Origin: Bacilli bacterium
Lineage (GTDB): Bacteria; Bacillota_I; Bacilli_A; RF39; UBA660
NCBI GenBank assembly: GCA_016296435.1
Contig: JAEDJI010000010.1
Location: 1 to 20,918 of the forward strand
DNA length: 20,918 nt
Reading direction: 5' to 3'
Shown: piece by piece, positions 1 to 6,852 of the stretch
Layout: every line of letters begins with the position of its first letter
Numbering within the stretch: position 1 is the stretch's first letter
Position numbers and translations under genes: made by a program
The notes under the pieces: model-generated
Told to the model about the DNA's origin: nothing
The model's input: the letters and a program-made list of their open reading frames with translations, nothing else
Databases searched by the model: none

Positions 1-3
1 ATC

Positions 4-39
4 TATAAGATATTTTATCATTTATAAGATATTTTATCA
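4..39. repeat. Short tandem direct repeat, 17 bp x 2
   Basis: TATAAGATATTTTATCA occurs at 4-20 and again at 23-39, a 19-bp period with a 2-base spacer. The first copy is three bases from the window edge, so more copies may lie to the left. No function is apparent. Confidence 0.75.
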
Positions 40-63
40 ATAATAGTTGGAAGATTTTAAAAT

Positions 64-100
64 AAAAGTATCATCATAATGTAAATCAGATGATACTTTT
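64..100. terminator. Bidirectional intrinsic terminator
   Basis: A perfect 12-bp inverted repeat, AAAAGTATCATC (64-75) and GATGATACTTTT (89-100), encloses a 13-nt loop. T-rich sequence follows on the plus strand, and A-rich sequence precedes it, giving T on the minus strand. It separates the ATPase unit from whatever lies to the left. Confidence 0.75.
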
Positions 101-137
101 GTCTTTTATTGTTTTATATAAAATGCTTTTTTAGTAA

Positions 138-164
138 TTTTCGTACAAAATGCACGAAAAAGTT
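138..164. repeat. Distal copy of the 27-bp CGTACA-AAA-TGCACG palindrome
   Basis: This 27-bp stretch, with core TTCGTACAAAATGCACGAA, is identical base for base to 1742-1768. The core is an imperfect palindrome with CGTRCA half-sites around a central AAA. The two copies bracket the ATPase gene and the small peptide gene. It could be an operator, a relic of another copy of the ATPase promoter, or a boundary of a mobile cassette. Confidence 0.8.
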
Positions 165-246
165 GTTTTTTTCAATAATTATTTTGATTCTACTTAAGAT
201 GACGTGAATTTAAAATTGTAGTAATAATTTATCTATAAAATCGACA

Positions 247-277
247 GGCAACAAAAAATGACTTTAAAGGTCATTTT
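247..277 (-). terminator. Terminator of the ATPase / small-peptide unit
   Basis: AAAATGAC (255-262) and GTCATTTT (270-277) form an 8-bp stem with a 7-nt loop. On the minus strand the stem is followed by a run of T (TTTTTTGTTG). Its upstream arm overlaps the stop codon of the 24-codon gene at 271-345, which fits the end of that transcript. Confidence 0.6.
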
Positions 278-345
278 CGTTTATAGCCGAACCCAGACCA
301 CAAGCCATGGAGAAATGCAAATATAAAGAGTATTATGTAAATCAT
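271..345 (-). CDS. 24-residue hydrophobic peptide, probable small membrane protein
   Basis: I do not recognise this gene. It has a perfect Shine-Dalgarno AAGGAGG at 354-360, then 8 nt, then ATG (343-345), 24 codons and TGA. The product begins MIYIILFIFAFLHGLW and ends SGFGYKRK: one short membrane-spanning segment (about residues 1-16), an aromatic/glycine stretch, and a basic tail that should stay in the cytoplasm. It starts 39 nt after the ATPase stop on the same strand and ends inside a terminator hairpin, so it is probably the last gene of that transcript. Its second half is richer in G and C than the surroundings. Size and layout resemble type I toxin-like or regulatory micropeptides, but nothing in the sequence proves that. 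It could also be a chance ORF, although SD, start, hydrophobicity and terminator together make this unlikely. Confidence 0.6.
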   Translation of the reverse strand: MIYIILFIFAFLHGLWSGFGYKRK

Positions 346-384
346 TATTTAAACCTCCTTAGTTTTTTACTTACTTTTATTTTT

Positions 385-1680
385 TTATTTATTAATACAG
401 AATACTGCATATAATGGTACTGATTTTATATTGTTCTCAAAACCAAAGTTTTTGGAAGATATTCTAATACTATATTTAGGGTTGTATTTTTTTACATATT
501 CATTTAAGCTCTTACTATTTGTTCTTCTTCCACTTTTTACTTCGATTGGAATTATATCACCATTTATTTTTATTAAGAAGTCTATTTCATATTTATCAAA
601 ATTGTAATAATATAATTCTTTAGTTTTTGGATATAATTCACATGCTATATAGTTTTCAGTAAGCACTCCTTTAAACATTTCATTTTTATCCATTAATATT
701 TCACTATAGTCTAAGTTTGAAAGGGATCTAAGCAATCCTATATCACTTAAATATATCTTAAACTTATCAGAGTTAACAAATGCTTTTAATGGTGATTCAT
801 TTTTTTCAGTTAAATCGCATCTTAGAATCATATTACTAGCAAGTAACCAATCTAAACTACTTTCATATCTTATTTTTCTTGCTTCTTTTGATACAATACT
901 ATATTTGAATGTATTATTTTCTCTTGCTAGTTCTTTTGGAATAGCATTGTATATTTGACTATTTTTTATTCCTTCATTTTTTTCTGTGTACTTATTCATA
1001 TCTGCTAAATAGGATGTAATAATTTGTTCTTGTAATTCGAAATTGACATGTGCTATATTACAATCATTAGATATGAAATTATTTATCATCGTAGGCATTC
1101 CTCCGAGTACTAAATACTTTTTATATAAGTCAAGTGCTTTTTCATGAATTGGATTAATTAATGATTCATTACTTTCATAATGTTTTTTAATTTCTTCGAT
1201 TAGAGGGAGTTCTCCTAGTGCGATTAAGTATTCTTCAAAGTCCATAGGATATAAATACTTAATATTTACTTTTCCAACTGGAAATGATGATTTGAATCTA
1301 TTTATTTTTACTCCAAGTAAAGAACCAGCACATACTATTTTATATGGTTTTTCACTTTCACAAAAATATTTTAAAGATGTAATTGCCCTTTCACTTACTT
1401 GTATTTCATCAAAGAATATTACTGTGTCTTCAGGATTTATAATAACATTTTTAATAATTTCTATTTTTTCAATTATTACCTTTGGATCTATAGAGTTTTC
1501 AAATACTTCACAAATATTTTCTTCTTTGTCAAGATTGATATAAATATAATTATTAAAATTATTTTTACAGAACTCTTCAAGAATATATGTTTTTCCTGTT
1601 TGTCTTGCTCCGACAAGCATAAGTGGCATTTTATAATCATTCTTCCACTTGTTTAATTGGTCTTCGATTTTTCTATACAT
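385..1680 (-). CDS. AAA ATPase with DUF4143 (AAA_14 family, COG1373-like)
   Basis: The 431-residue protein has a P-loop near its N terminus (GARQTGKT, residues 24-31) and a Walker B strand VIFFDEIQ with D91 and E92. It also has a sensor-like CAGSLLG and a C-terminal domain with a PD-(D/E)XK-like arrangement (YEID, then PIEVK; D367, E380, K382). This order is typical of the AAA_14 plus DUF4143 family, cytoplasmic proteins of unknown role that are often present in several copies in gut anaerobes. The ATG at 1678-1680 is preceded by AGGTGAG. A TGTACA-N17-TAAAAT promoter overlaps a GTACA-AAA-TGTAC palindrome just upstream, so self-regulation or control by a dedicated repressor is plausible. The 24-codon gene follows 39 nt downstream. 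All motifs look intact. The substrate and a nuclease activity are not known. Confidence 0.9.
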   Translation of the reverse strand: MYRKIEDQLNKWKNDYKMPLMLVGARQTGKTYILEEFCKNNFNNYIYINLDKEENICEVFENSIDPKVIIEKIEIIKNVIINPEDTVIFFDEIQVSERAITSLKYFCESEKPYKIVCAGSLLGVKINRFKSSFPVGKVNIKYLYPMDFEEYLIALGELPLIEEIKKHYESNESLINPIHEKALDLYKKYLVLGGMPTMINNFISNDCNIAHVNFELQEQIITSYLADMNKYTEKNEGIKNSQIYNAIPKELARENNTFKYSIVSKEARKIRYESSLDWLLASNMILRCDLTEKNESPLKAFVNSDKFKIYLSDIGLLRSLSNLDYSEILMDKNEMFKGVLTENYIACELYPKTKELYYYNFDKYEIDFLIKINGDIIPIEVKSGRRTNSKSLNEYVKKYNPKYSIRISSKNFGFENNIKSVPLYAVFCINK

Positions 1681-1698
1681 AGTCTCACCTCATCGTAC

Positions 1699-1727
1699 AT
1701 TTTAGCATATTTCGTACAAAATGTACA
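1699..1727 (-). promoter_or_regulatory. Predicted SigA promoter of the ATPase gene
   Basis: On the minus strand TGTACA (1722-1727), 17 nt and TAAAAT (1699-1704) precede the start codon by about 19 nt. The -10 box has a TG two bases upstream (TGC-TAAAAT). The -35 box and spacer lie inside the palindrome at 1711-1728, and a further CGTACA half-site (1694-1699) sits at the expected transcription start. Confidence 0.5.
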
Positions 1728-1728
1728 T
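1711..1728. promoter_or_regulatory. Palindromic operator candidate over the ATPase promoter
   Basis: TTCGTACAAAATGTACAT contains a perfect GTACA-AAA-TGTAC palindrome (1714-1726). It covers the -35 box and part of the spacer of the ATPase promoter. It shares half-site and spacing with the 27-bp copies at 138-164 and 1742-1768. Confidence 0.55.
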
Positions 1729-1741
1729 ATTTTTACTATTT

Positions 1742-1768
1742 TTTTCGTACAAAATGCACGAAAAAGTT
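1742..1768. repeat. Proximal copy of the 27-bp palindrome
   Basis: This copy is identical to 138-164. It lies 14 bp beyond the operator candidate at 1711-1728, between the dnaB stop and the ATPase promoter. On the minus strand its RNA could fold into an 11-bp hairpin with one G-U pair and a UUU loop. No U-run follows, so it is not a normal terminator. Confidence 0.8.
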
Positions 1769-1803
1769 ATTTTTTATTGTTTAAGATGTTATAGTTCTAA
1801 AAC

Positions 1804-3078
1804 TTAAGAGTATTGTTTTAATAAATCTTTTAATTCTTGTTCTTCTTGTTCTTTTAATTCATCTTTATTTATTTGTTCATTAAACCATTCTGGCACTAAT
1901 TCTTTTGTTTTTACATTTGTATTAGGCACTTTCTTAATAGTCTTTTTATGTTCTTTTATACATATATTCATTGCCTCTTCAACTGTTTCTATTCCTAATC
2001 TTTTCCAATGACTAGCAATTGTTTCTACATATGCTTTATTTAATTTTTTATTATTCACTCTTAATACATAATCAAGTAAGACATTAACTACTCCAGGAGT
2101 TAGTTTTAAATCTATTAAAAGTTCTTCAATTAGTAATAAATCTTTTTTAATTACTTTACCATCTTTATACTTACTCTTTATAAATTGATATGGATTAGTA
2201 TTCTCAAAAGTATAAATCATTTTAGCTTTATTAGAAACATCTCCGGTAGGAGTTTTTAAATATTCTGGTTGCTTTGAATATATTAATGTAGGAAGGTTAC
2301 CACTATTTTCAAATTGGTAAAAGTTTCTAGCACTTTTTCTTAGTGTTTCTTTATCTATTAAACCTTTTTCATTAATACTTGTTTTAATTAGATTTTGCAT
2401 AGTTAGTACATCTATATTATAGATAAATGACAAATTATTAATTAACTCTCTTATATCTTTAGTAAATATCTTTTCATTTATCATATTGCTATTTACACCA
2501 GATATTAATAGTTCAAAATCTATTGCATTTTTAAATGTTATTTCTGTTTTATTTTTAGACACTATATCTTCATTTGGTACTATGTTAGATACTGGTACAC
2601 TTGAAAATACTTCATCAAATTTTAACGATATTTCTTTATAGTCTTTTAGAATTATTCTTGGTATTTTATATGTTTCTAATATCTTTTGATATTCTTTTTT
2701 TCCTAAGTTATTGTATAATACAACATTTAGTATTGGATGATTTAAGAATTCATTTGGTTGTAATGGCGAATATAGTATATAAACATAATTATTAATATTA
2801 TCTTTTTTTAAGTATGTTCTAAGAAGTCCAATAGCCTCAAGTTTTTCACGTGATGTCACTATTTCTTCAAGTGACATTTGCATAATGCTTAGAAGATGAT
2901 GATGAGTGTTTGGTGCTGACAATATTTCCTGTTTATTTAAATCATTTAATAGTGTAAAGTATAGTGATACTGCTTTATTGCCTATTATTGGTTGATATAA
3001 ATCTATTAGCGTTTTTTTATCTATATCTGTTATTAGACTTTTATTCATTACTGTATAACTATCTGCTGGTAATACCAT
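1804..3078 (-). CDS. dnaB: Replication initiation and membrane attachment protein DnaB (Bacillus type)
   Basis: This 424-residue protein matches the Firmicutes DnaB/DnaD family, not the DnaB helicase. An N-terminal winged-helix-like part (LIDLYQPIIGNKAVSLYFTL) is followed by a second conserved region. The C-terminal DnaD-like domain carries the YxxxIxxxW signature (Y350, I354, W358), and the tail is rich in E and K. In Bacillus this protein helps load the replicative helicase with DnaD and DnaI at oriC and ties the origin to the membrane. The usual neighbour dnaI is not in this window; an unrelated ATPase follows. The ATG is preceded by GGAAGTG. An extended -10 promoter lies about 30 nt upstream. 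The length is slightly shorter than Bacillus DnaB. Confidence 0.85.
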   Translation of the reverse strand: MVLPADSYTVMNKSLITDIDKKTLIDLYQPIIGNKAVSLYFTLLNDLNKQEILSAPNTHHHLLSIMQMSLEEIVTSREKLEAIGLLRTYLKKDNINNYVYILYSPLQPNEFLNHPILNVVLYNNLGKKEYQKILETYKIPRIILKDYKEISLKFDEVFSSVPVSNIVPNEDIVSKNKTEITFKNAIDFELLISGVNSNMINEKIFTKDIRELINNLSFIYNIDVLTMQNLIKTSINEKGLIDKETLRKSARNFYQFENSGNLPTLIYSKQPEYLKTPTGDVSNKAKMIYTFENTNPYQFIKSKYKDGKVIKKDLLLIEELLIDLKLTPGVVNVLLDYVLRVNNKKLNKAYVETIASHWKRLGIETVEEAMNICIKEHKKTIKKVPNTNVKTKELVPEWFNEQINKDELKEQEEQELKDLLKQYS

Positions 3079-3105
3079 TTATATCACTTCCTTAATACTT
3101 AATTT

Positions 3106-3114
3106 ATTATAACA
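3106..3114 (-). promoter_or_regulatory. Extended -10 promoter of dnaB
   Basis: TGTTATAAT on the minus strand (a TGN motif plus perfect TATAAT) lies 28 nt upstream of the dnaB start. No good -35 box is present at 17-18 nt, which extended -10 promoters tolerate. Confidence 0.5.
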
Positions 3115-3210
3115 TTTAAAAATATAAAAAACTATAAAACATGTGTTTTTTTATTATAAGTTATAGGTTTTATTGTCTATAATTGTTATACTTAGCTTAA
3201 AAATATAGTT

Positions 3211-3236
3211 AAATAAAAAAAGCAAAACTTGCTCTT
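3211..3236 (-). terminator. Terminator of the ackA-nrnA-engB-orphan operon
   Basis: On the minus strand AAGAGCAA-gtt-TTGCTTTT forms a tight stem (one G-U pair) followed by a T-run that continues as TTTATTT. It lies about 50 nt downstream of the stop codon at 3287. Confidence 0.7.
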
Positions 3237-3286
3237 TCATTATTCAATTATAGTATTATCTTTTTATTTGCATAATAAGATACAAT

Positions 3287-3751
3287 TTATACTAGTACAA
3301 GTTTTAGCTTGGATTTTATATTATCTAAATTTTCTCCATATATTATTTTTGAAAATTCTGATAATTTTAGTATTTCATCTTGTTTTAAGTTTTTAATATT
3401 TATATAGTAATTTTTATCATTATAGTATATGTTTTTATTATTAAGTAAGAAATAATCTTCAAATGAAAAGTAAATATCACTATTGTAGTTTACTATTACT
3501 TTAAAGTCTAAGAAGTCATTAAAGAAGTCTAGTTCTTCTTCTTTTAATATGTCTAGTATTATACCAAATTTTTCATTATGATATACATTTATTTTATAGA
3601 AACCATTTATATTTATAATATTTTTTCTTTTGATATTCAGTATTATTTTTTTTATGTATTTTTCTAATAAATCTTTTTGCTTAAGATCACAATCTATTTC
3701 ATTTTTATAGATAATTATATTTAAATCATCTTTATTAGTAATTATTTTCAT
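3287..3751 (-). CDS. Conserved-position hypothetical protein, 154 aa
   Basis: I do not recognise this protein. It is a lysine- and asparagine-rich, soluble-looking alpha/beta protein with no signal peptide, membrane helix or cysteine motif. It contains one cysteine (in NEIDCDL, about residue 21). Alternating hydrophobic strands such as INGFYKINVYH and DIYFSFEDYFLL point to a beta-rich core, and the C-terminal end is helical. The ATG is preceded by TAGGTG at 6-nt spacing. It begins 32 nt after the engB stop and ends just before a terminator, so it is the last gene of the ackA-nrnA-engB operon. Its AT-rich codon use matches its neighbours. No function can be assigned. Confidence 0.8.
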   Translation of the reverse strand: MKIITNKDDLNIIIYKNEIDCDLKQKDLLEKYIKKIILNIKRKNIININGFYKINVYHNEKFGIILDILKEEELDFFNDFLDFKVIVNYNSDIYFSFEDYFLLNNKNIYYNDKNYYINIKNLKQDEILKLSEFSKIIYGENLDNIKSKLKLVLV

Positions 3752-3783
3752 ATAAACACCTAGAATATTGTATGAAAAAAGAC

Positions 3784-4377
3784 CTATAATGTTTCTGATA
3801 TAAGGTCTTCAATTTCATTTAATACTAAATCTCTTCCTTGTTTAGTAGTATTTGATATTAGAATTACTTTATCTTTTTGTTCTAGTTCAAGTGTTTTTAT
3901 TACTAATTCTTCAGCTTTTGGAAGTTTTGATTTAGGTAATTTGTCTACTTTAGTAGCTATTATTGTTACTGGAACATTGTAATATTTTAAAAACTTGTAC
4001 ATTAGGACATCATCATTTGATGGTTTATGTCTTATGTCAACGAGCATGAATGTTCTTTTAAGATTTTCTCTTTTTTCTAGGTATTCTTCAATCATAAGTC
4101 CAAATTTTCTTTGTTCTTTTTTACTAACGCTTGCATACCCATATCCTGGAACATCTACTAAATAGAAATCATTATTTACTAGGAAAAAGTTTAGATTTTT
4201 AGTTTTTCCAGGTGTGTTTGAAACTCTTGCCATTTTTTTGTTATTAACAATCATGTTAATAAAGCTACTTTTACCAACATTACTTCTTCCTACAAGCATA
4301 AATTCTGGTAGACAATCTTCAGGATATTGACTACGACGAACAGCGCTTATTTTGAATTCGCAACTAGTAATTTTCAT
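3784..4377 (-). CDS. engB: Ribosome biogenesis GTPase EngB (YsxC)
   Basis: EngB is an essential TrmE-Era-type GTPase that acts late in 50S subunit assembly. The motifs are intact: G1 GRSNVGKSS, the G2 region TPGKT, G3 DVPGYG and G4 TKVD, in a protein of about 197 residues, the normal family size. I start at the ATG of MKITSCEF (4375-4377) because Bacillus YsxC begins MKVTKSE at the same place and an AGTGAT ribosome site lies upstream; an in-frame GTG three codons earlier is less likely. The start lies inside the end of nrnA (14-nt overlap), which suggests coupled translation. An orphan gene follows 32 nt downstream. Confidence 0.95.
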   Translation of the reverse strand: MKITSCEFKISAVRRSQYPEDCLPEFMLVGRSNVGKSSFINMIVNNKKMARVSNTPGKTKNLNFFLVNNDFYLVDVPGYGYASVSKKEQRKFGLMIEEYLEKRENLKRTFMLVDIRHKPSNDDVLMYKFLKYYNVPVTIIATKVDKLPKSKLPKAEELVIKTLELEQKDKVILISNTTKQGRDLVLNEIEDLISETL

Positions 4378-5335
4378 CCATATCACTACTTTCTATATAT
4401 TTTTTACAAACGTAATCTAAGTCTTTTACTAATAAGTCTACATCTTCGAACGATGATAGTCTAGCACCACAAGCTAGATTATGACCACCACCATTATATT
4501 TTTCTGCCACTTTATTTATGACTGGTCCGTTAGAGCGAATTGATACTCTTATACAACTATTTTTTATATCTTCAGTTGCACATAACCACACAAGTAATTC
4601 TTCAATGTTGTTAAAATCATTTATTAAATTACCTGATGATGCTGTATCAAGATTGTATTTAGTAAGTGTTTGACTCCCTATTTTAACATATCCTACTCCA
4701 TATTCTGATATTTTCATATTGCTTATCATGTGTCCAAATAGTTGGACTTCAGAAAATGGCCTTTTATATATTTCTTTATATAATTTAGTTATGTCAAATG
4801 GATATTCTTTTAAGATATTTGATATACAATTAAATGTTTCAGAACTAGAATTACTAAACATAAATCTATTAGTATCAGATACTATTCCACAGAATAGTAT
4901 TTTTGCTATTTTTTCGTTTAGTTTCAGTTTTGTATTTGTAATTAAATCATATACCATTTCTGAGGCACTTGATTTTTTATCATTTATTAGTTCTATATCA
5001 CAGAATTTATTAACAAATGGATGATGATCTATTTTTATACTATAATCATATTTTTCAAGTTCACACATATCTATCCTTTTTATATCTGGCGTATCAAGAA
5101 CAATTAACAAGATATCATTCATAGTAGAAAAATCAATGTTTTTATCTAGTTTGCCCATATAGTTAAATCTTATTGTACCATTTCCAATTGCATAAACATT
5201 TTTTTCAGGAAATGTTAGTCTTATTGAATCTCTTAGTGCTATTTGACTTGCCATTGCGTCTGGATCTATTCCAACGTGTCTTACTAATACAATATTATTA
5301 TATTTTTTTATTGTTTTAAATATTTGTTTATACAT
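4364..5335 (-). CDS. nrnA: DHH/DHHA1 phosphoesterase, nanoRNase / pAp phosphatase NrnA
   Basis: The 323-residue protein aligns by eye along its whole length with Bacillus NrnA (YtqI). The metal-binding motifs are present: H20 with D24 and D26 in HVGIDPDAMAS, D81, the D103-H104-H105 signature in KIDHHP, and D154 in GIVSDT. The C-terminal DHHA1 substrate-binding motif is GGGHNLACG (about residues 282-290). NrnA enzymes degrade 2-5 nt RNAs and dephosphorylate 3'-phosphoadenosine 5'-phosphate in the cytoplasm. The gene starts 13 nt after ackA and overlaps engB by 14 nt, so the three are one transcript. The start has only a weak GAAAGAA ribosome site, so translation may depend on ribosomes finishing ackA. 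Confidence 0.93.
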   Translation of the reverse strand: MYKQIFKTIKKYNNIVLVRHVGIDPDAMASQIALRDSIRLTFPEKNVYAIGNGTIRFNYMGKLDKNIDFSTMNDILLIVLDTPDIKRIDMCELEKYDYSIKIDHHPFVNKFCDIELINDKKSSASEMVYDLITNTKLKLNEKIAKILFCGIVSDTNRFMFSNSSSETFNCISNILKEYPFDITKLYKEIYKRPFSEVQLFGHMISNMKISEYGVGYVKIGSQTLTKYNLDTASSGNLINDFNNIEELLVWLCATEDIKNSCIRVSIRSNGPVINKVAEKYNGGGHNLACGARLSSFEDVDLLVKDLDYVCKKYIESSDMDENY

Positions 5336-5348
5336 TTTATCATTCTTT

Positions 5349-6527
5349 CTATTTTGCTAGTTCGTATGTATCTCTAGCAATCATTAATTCTTCATCTGTT
5401 GGGATTACCCATACTGGTATTTTTGATGAGTCTTTAGTAATTAATTGTTCTTCTCCACGAATGTTGTTTCTTTCTTCATCTATTTGGACTCCTAGTACAG
5501 ATAGTTTATCTAGAATTTGTTTTCTTGTTGGAATTGAGTTTTCTCCGACTCCTGCAGTCATAACAATTGCATCACATCCTCCAAGTAATACGTAGTATTT
5601 AGCAATGTATTCTACTATTCTTCTTACATATATATCTTGTGCTAGTTCACATAGTTCGTCACCATTTTTAATACCATCTTCAATATCTCTTGAATCACTA
5701 TATTTTTTACTAATTCCAAGTAATCCACTTTTTTTATTTAGAATGTTATCTACTTCAGATACTGTTAGGTTTTCTTTTTTCATAATGAACGGAATTATTG
5801 AAGCATCTATATCACCACTTCTTGTACCCATTACAATACCAGCATTTGGTGTAAATCCTAATGATGTATCAATTGATTTGCCATTTAGAATCGCTGATAC
5901 TGAACCACCACTTCCGATGTGACATGTAATTATTTTTGTATCTGTTCTTCCTAATATTTCATTCATTCTCATTGAAACATATTTATGACTTGTACCATGG
6001 AAACCATATTTTCTAACTCCATATTTTTCATACCATTCATATGGTACTGGATAGATATATGCTTCTTTTGGTAATGTTTGGTGAAATGAAGTATCAAATA
6101 CTGCCACTGCTGTTGCATTAGGAATAATTTTTTGGAATGCACGTACTCCAGTTAAGTTTGCTGGAATGTGAATTGGTGCTAATTCTAAGAATTCCAAAGA
6201 TGATTTGATTACTTCTTCATCTATTATTGTAGATGTTTGGTATTTATCTCCTCCATGAACCATTCTATGGCCAATTGCTTCAATTTCATCAAGTGATGAA
6301 ACTACTTTATTCTCTATTAGTTCTTCAGTTAAAATTTTAACTGCTTCTTCATGATTAGAAATTTCTCTTTCTTTTTTGATTTTTTCTCCGTTTAGTTTTA
6401 TTGTATAGAAACTATTTCCTATTCCTATACGTTCAAATACTCCGGAAATAAGTACTTTTTCTTCAGGCATTTCATACATTTGAAATTTTAATGATGAACT
6501 TCCTGCATTTACTGATAATATTTTCAT
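5349..6527 (-). CDS. ackA: Acetate kinase
   Basis: Acetate kinase makes ATP and acetate from acetyl phosphate, the last step of fermentative substrate-level phosphorylation. At 392 residues it is the normal length. The ASKHA-fold motifs are intact: N7 in VNAGSSSLKF, R88 in GHRMVHGG, catalytic D145 in FDTSFH, H177 in FHGTSH, R236 in GTRSGDID, GVGENS, and the C-terminal PTDEE. The ATG is preceded by AAAGGAAGAG. It is the first gene of the operon with nrnA and engB and has its own promoter. The usual partner pta is not adjacent. A plus-strand radical SAM enzyme elsewhere in the window is also of a type annotated as related to pyruvate formate-lyase activation, but no direct link is visible. Confidence 0.98.
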   Translation of the reverse strand: MKILSVNAGSSSLKFQMYEMPEEKVLISGVFERIGIGNSFYTIKLNGEKIKKEREISNHEEAVKILTEELIENKVVSSLDEIEAIGHRMVHGGDKYQTSTIIDEEVIKSSLEFLELAPIHIPANLTGVRAFQKIIPNATAVAVFDTSFHQTLPKEAYIYPVPYEWYEKYGVRKYGFHGTSHKYVSMRMNEILGRTDTKIITCHIGSGGSVSAILNGKSIDTSLGFTPNAGIVMGTRSGDIDASIIPFIMKKENLTVSEVDNILNKKSGLLGISKKYSDSRDIEDGIKNGDELCELAQDIYVRRIVEYIAKYYVLLGGCDAIVMTAGVGENSIPTRKQILDKLSVLGVQIDEERNNIRGEEQLITKDSSKIPVWVIPTDEELMIARDTYELAK

Positions 6528-6557
6528 TTTATCTCTTCCTTTCTAATTACTATAAGT

Positions 6558-6586
6558 ATAATAACACAAAATATGATATTTTTCTA
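6558..6586 (-). promoter_or_regulatory. Predicted promoter of the ackA operon
   Basis: On the minus strand TAGAAA (6581-6586), 17 nt and TATTAT (6558-6563) with an extended TGT just upstream lie about 30 nt before the ackA start. Confidence 0.45.
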
Positions 6587-6683
6587 GGTAATTATTATAT
6601 TTTTTGTAATGATTTAGTGTTTTACAACAACATTTTTGAGATAAGAAAAAGGTCTTATTTTAGAACTATGTAATTTTTTGTTA

Positions 6684-6727
6684 ATTTGTTCAATTTTAAG
6701 ATTTAATTTTGTTTTTTGTGAACAAAT
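6684..6727. repeat. 9-bp inverted repeat with T-rich spacer
   Basis: ATTTGTTCA (6684-6692) and TGAACAAAT (6719-6727) are perfect reverse complements separated by 26 nt. They lie about 100 nt upstream of the ackA promoter. They could be a regulator site or a weak plus-strand terminator; the sequence does not decide. Confidence 0.4.
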
Positions 6728-6740
6728 GTTTTGTTTATTA

Positions 6741-6769
6741 GTTAAAAAATAAAAATTGCCCTAGAGCAA
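6741..6769 (-). terminator. Terminator downstream of lspA-rluD
   Basis: On the minus strand TTGC-TCTAGG-GCAA is a short hairpin followed directly by TTTTTATTTTTTAAC. It is the first terminator-like element after the rluD stop, about 210 nt downstream. The stem is short, so it may be leaky. Confidence 0.5.
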
Positions 6770-6817
6770 ATCTTATTTTTGATATTTTTTTTGTATTAAA
6801 ATCTTTAATTTAGCCAT

Positions 6818-6846
6818 TTGACAGCTATTTTTATATAGTTTATAGT
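6818..6846 (+). promoter_or_regulatory. Near-consensus SigA promoter of the predicted small RNA
   Basis: A perfect TTGACA (6818-6823), exactly 17 nt, and TATAGT (6841-6846) point rightward. It is among the closest matches to the consensus in the window. The expected start (about 6853) coincides with the first base of a long closing helix, and no open reading frame follows. Confidence 0.75.
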
Positions 6847-6852
6847 TGTATC

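Noticed and set aside
1742..1768. Hairpin at the palindrome as a dnaB terminator
   Set aside because: The RNA hairpin is possible on the minus strand, but it is followed by A-rich sequence with no U-run, and an identical copy lies where no gene ends.
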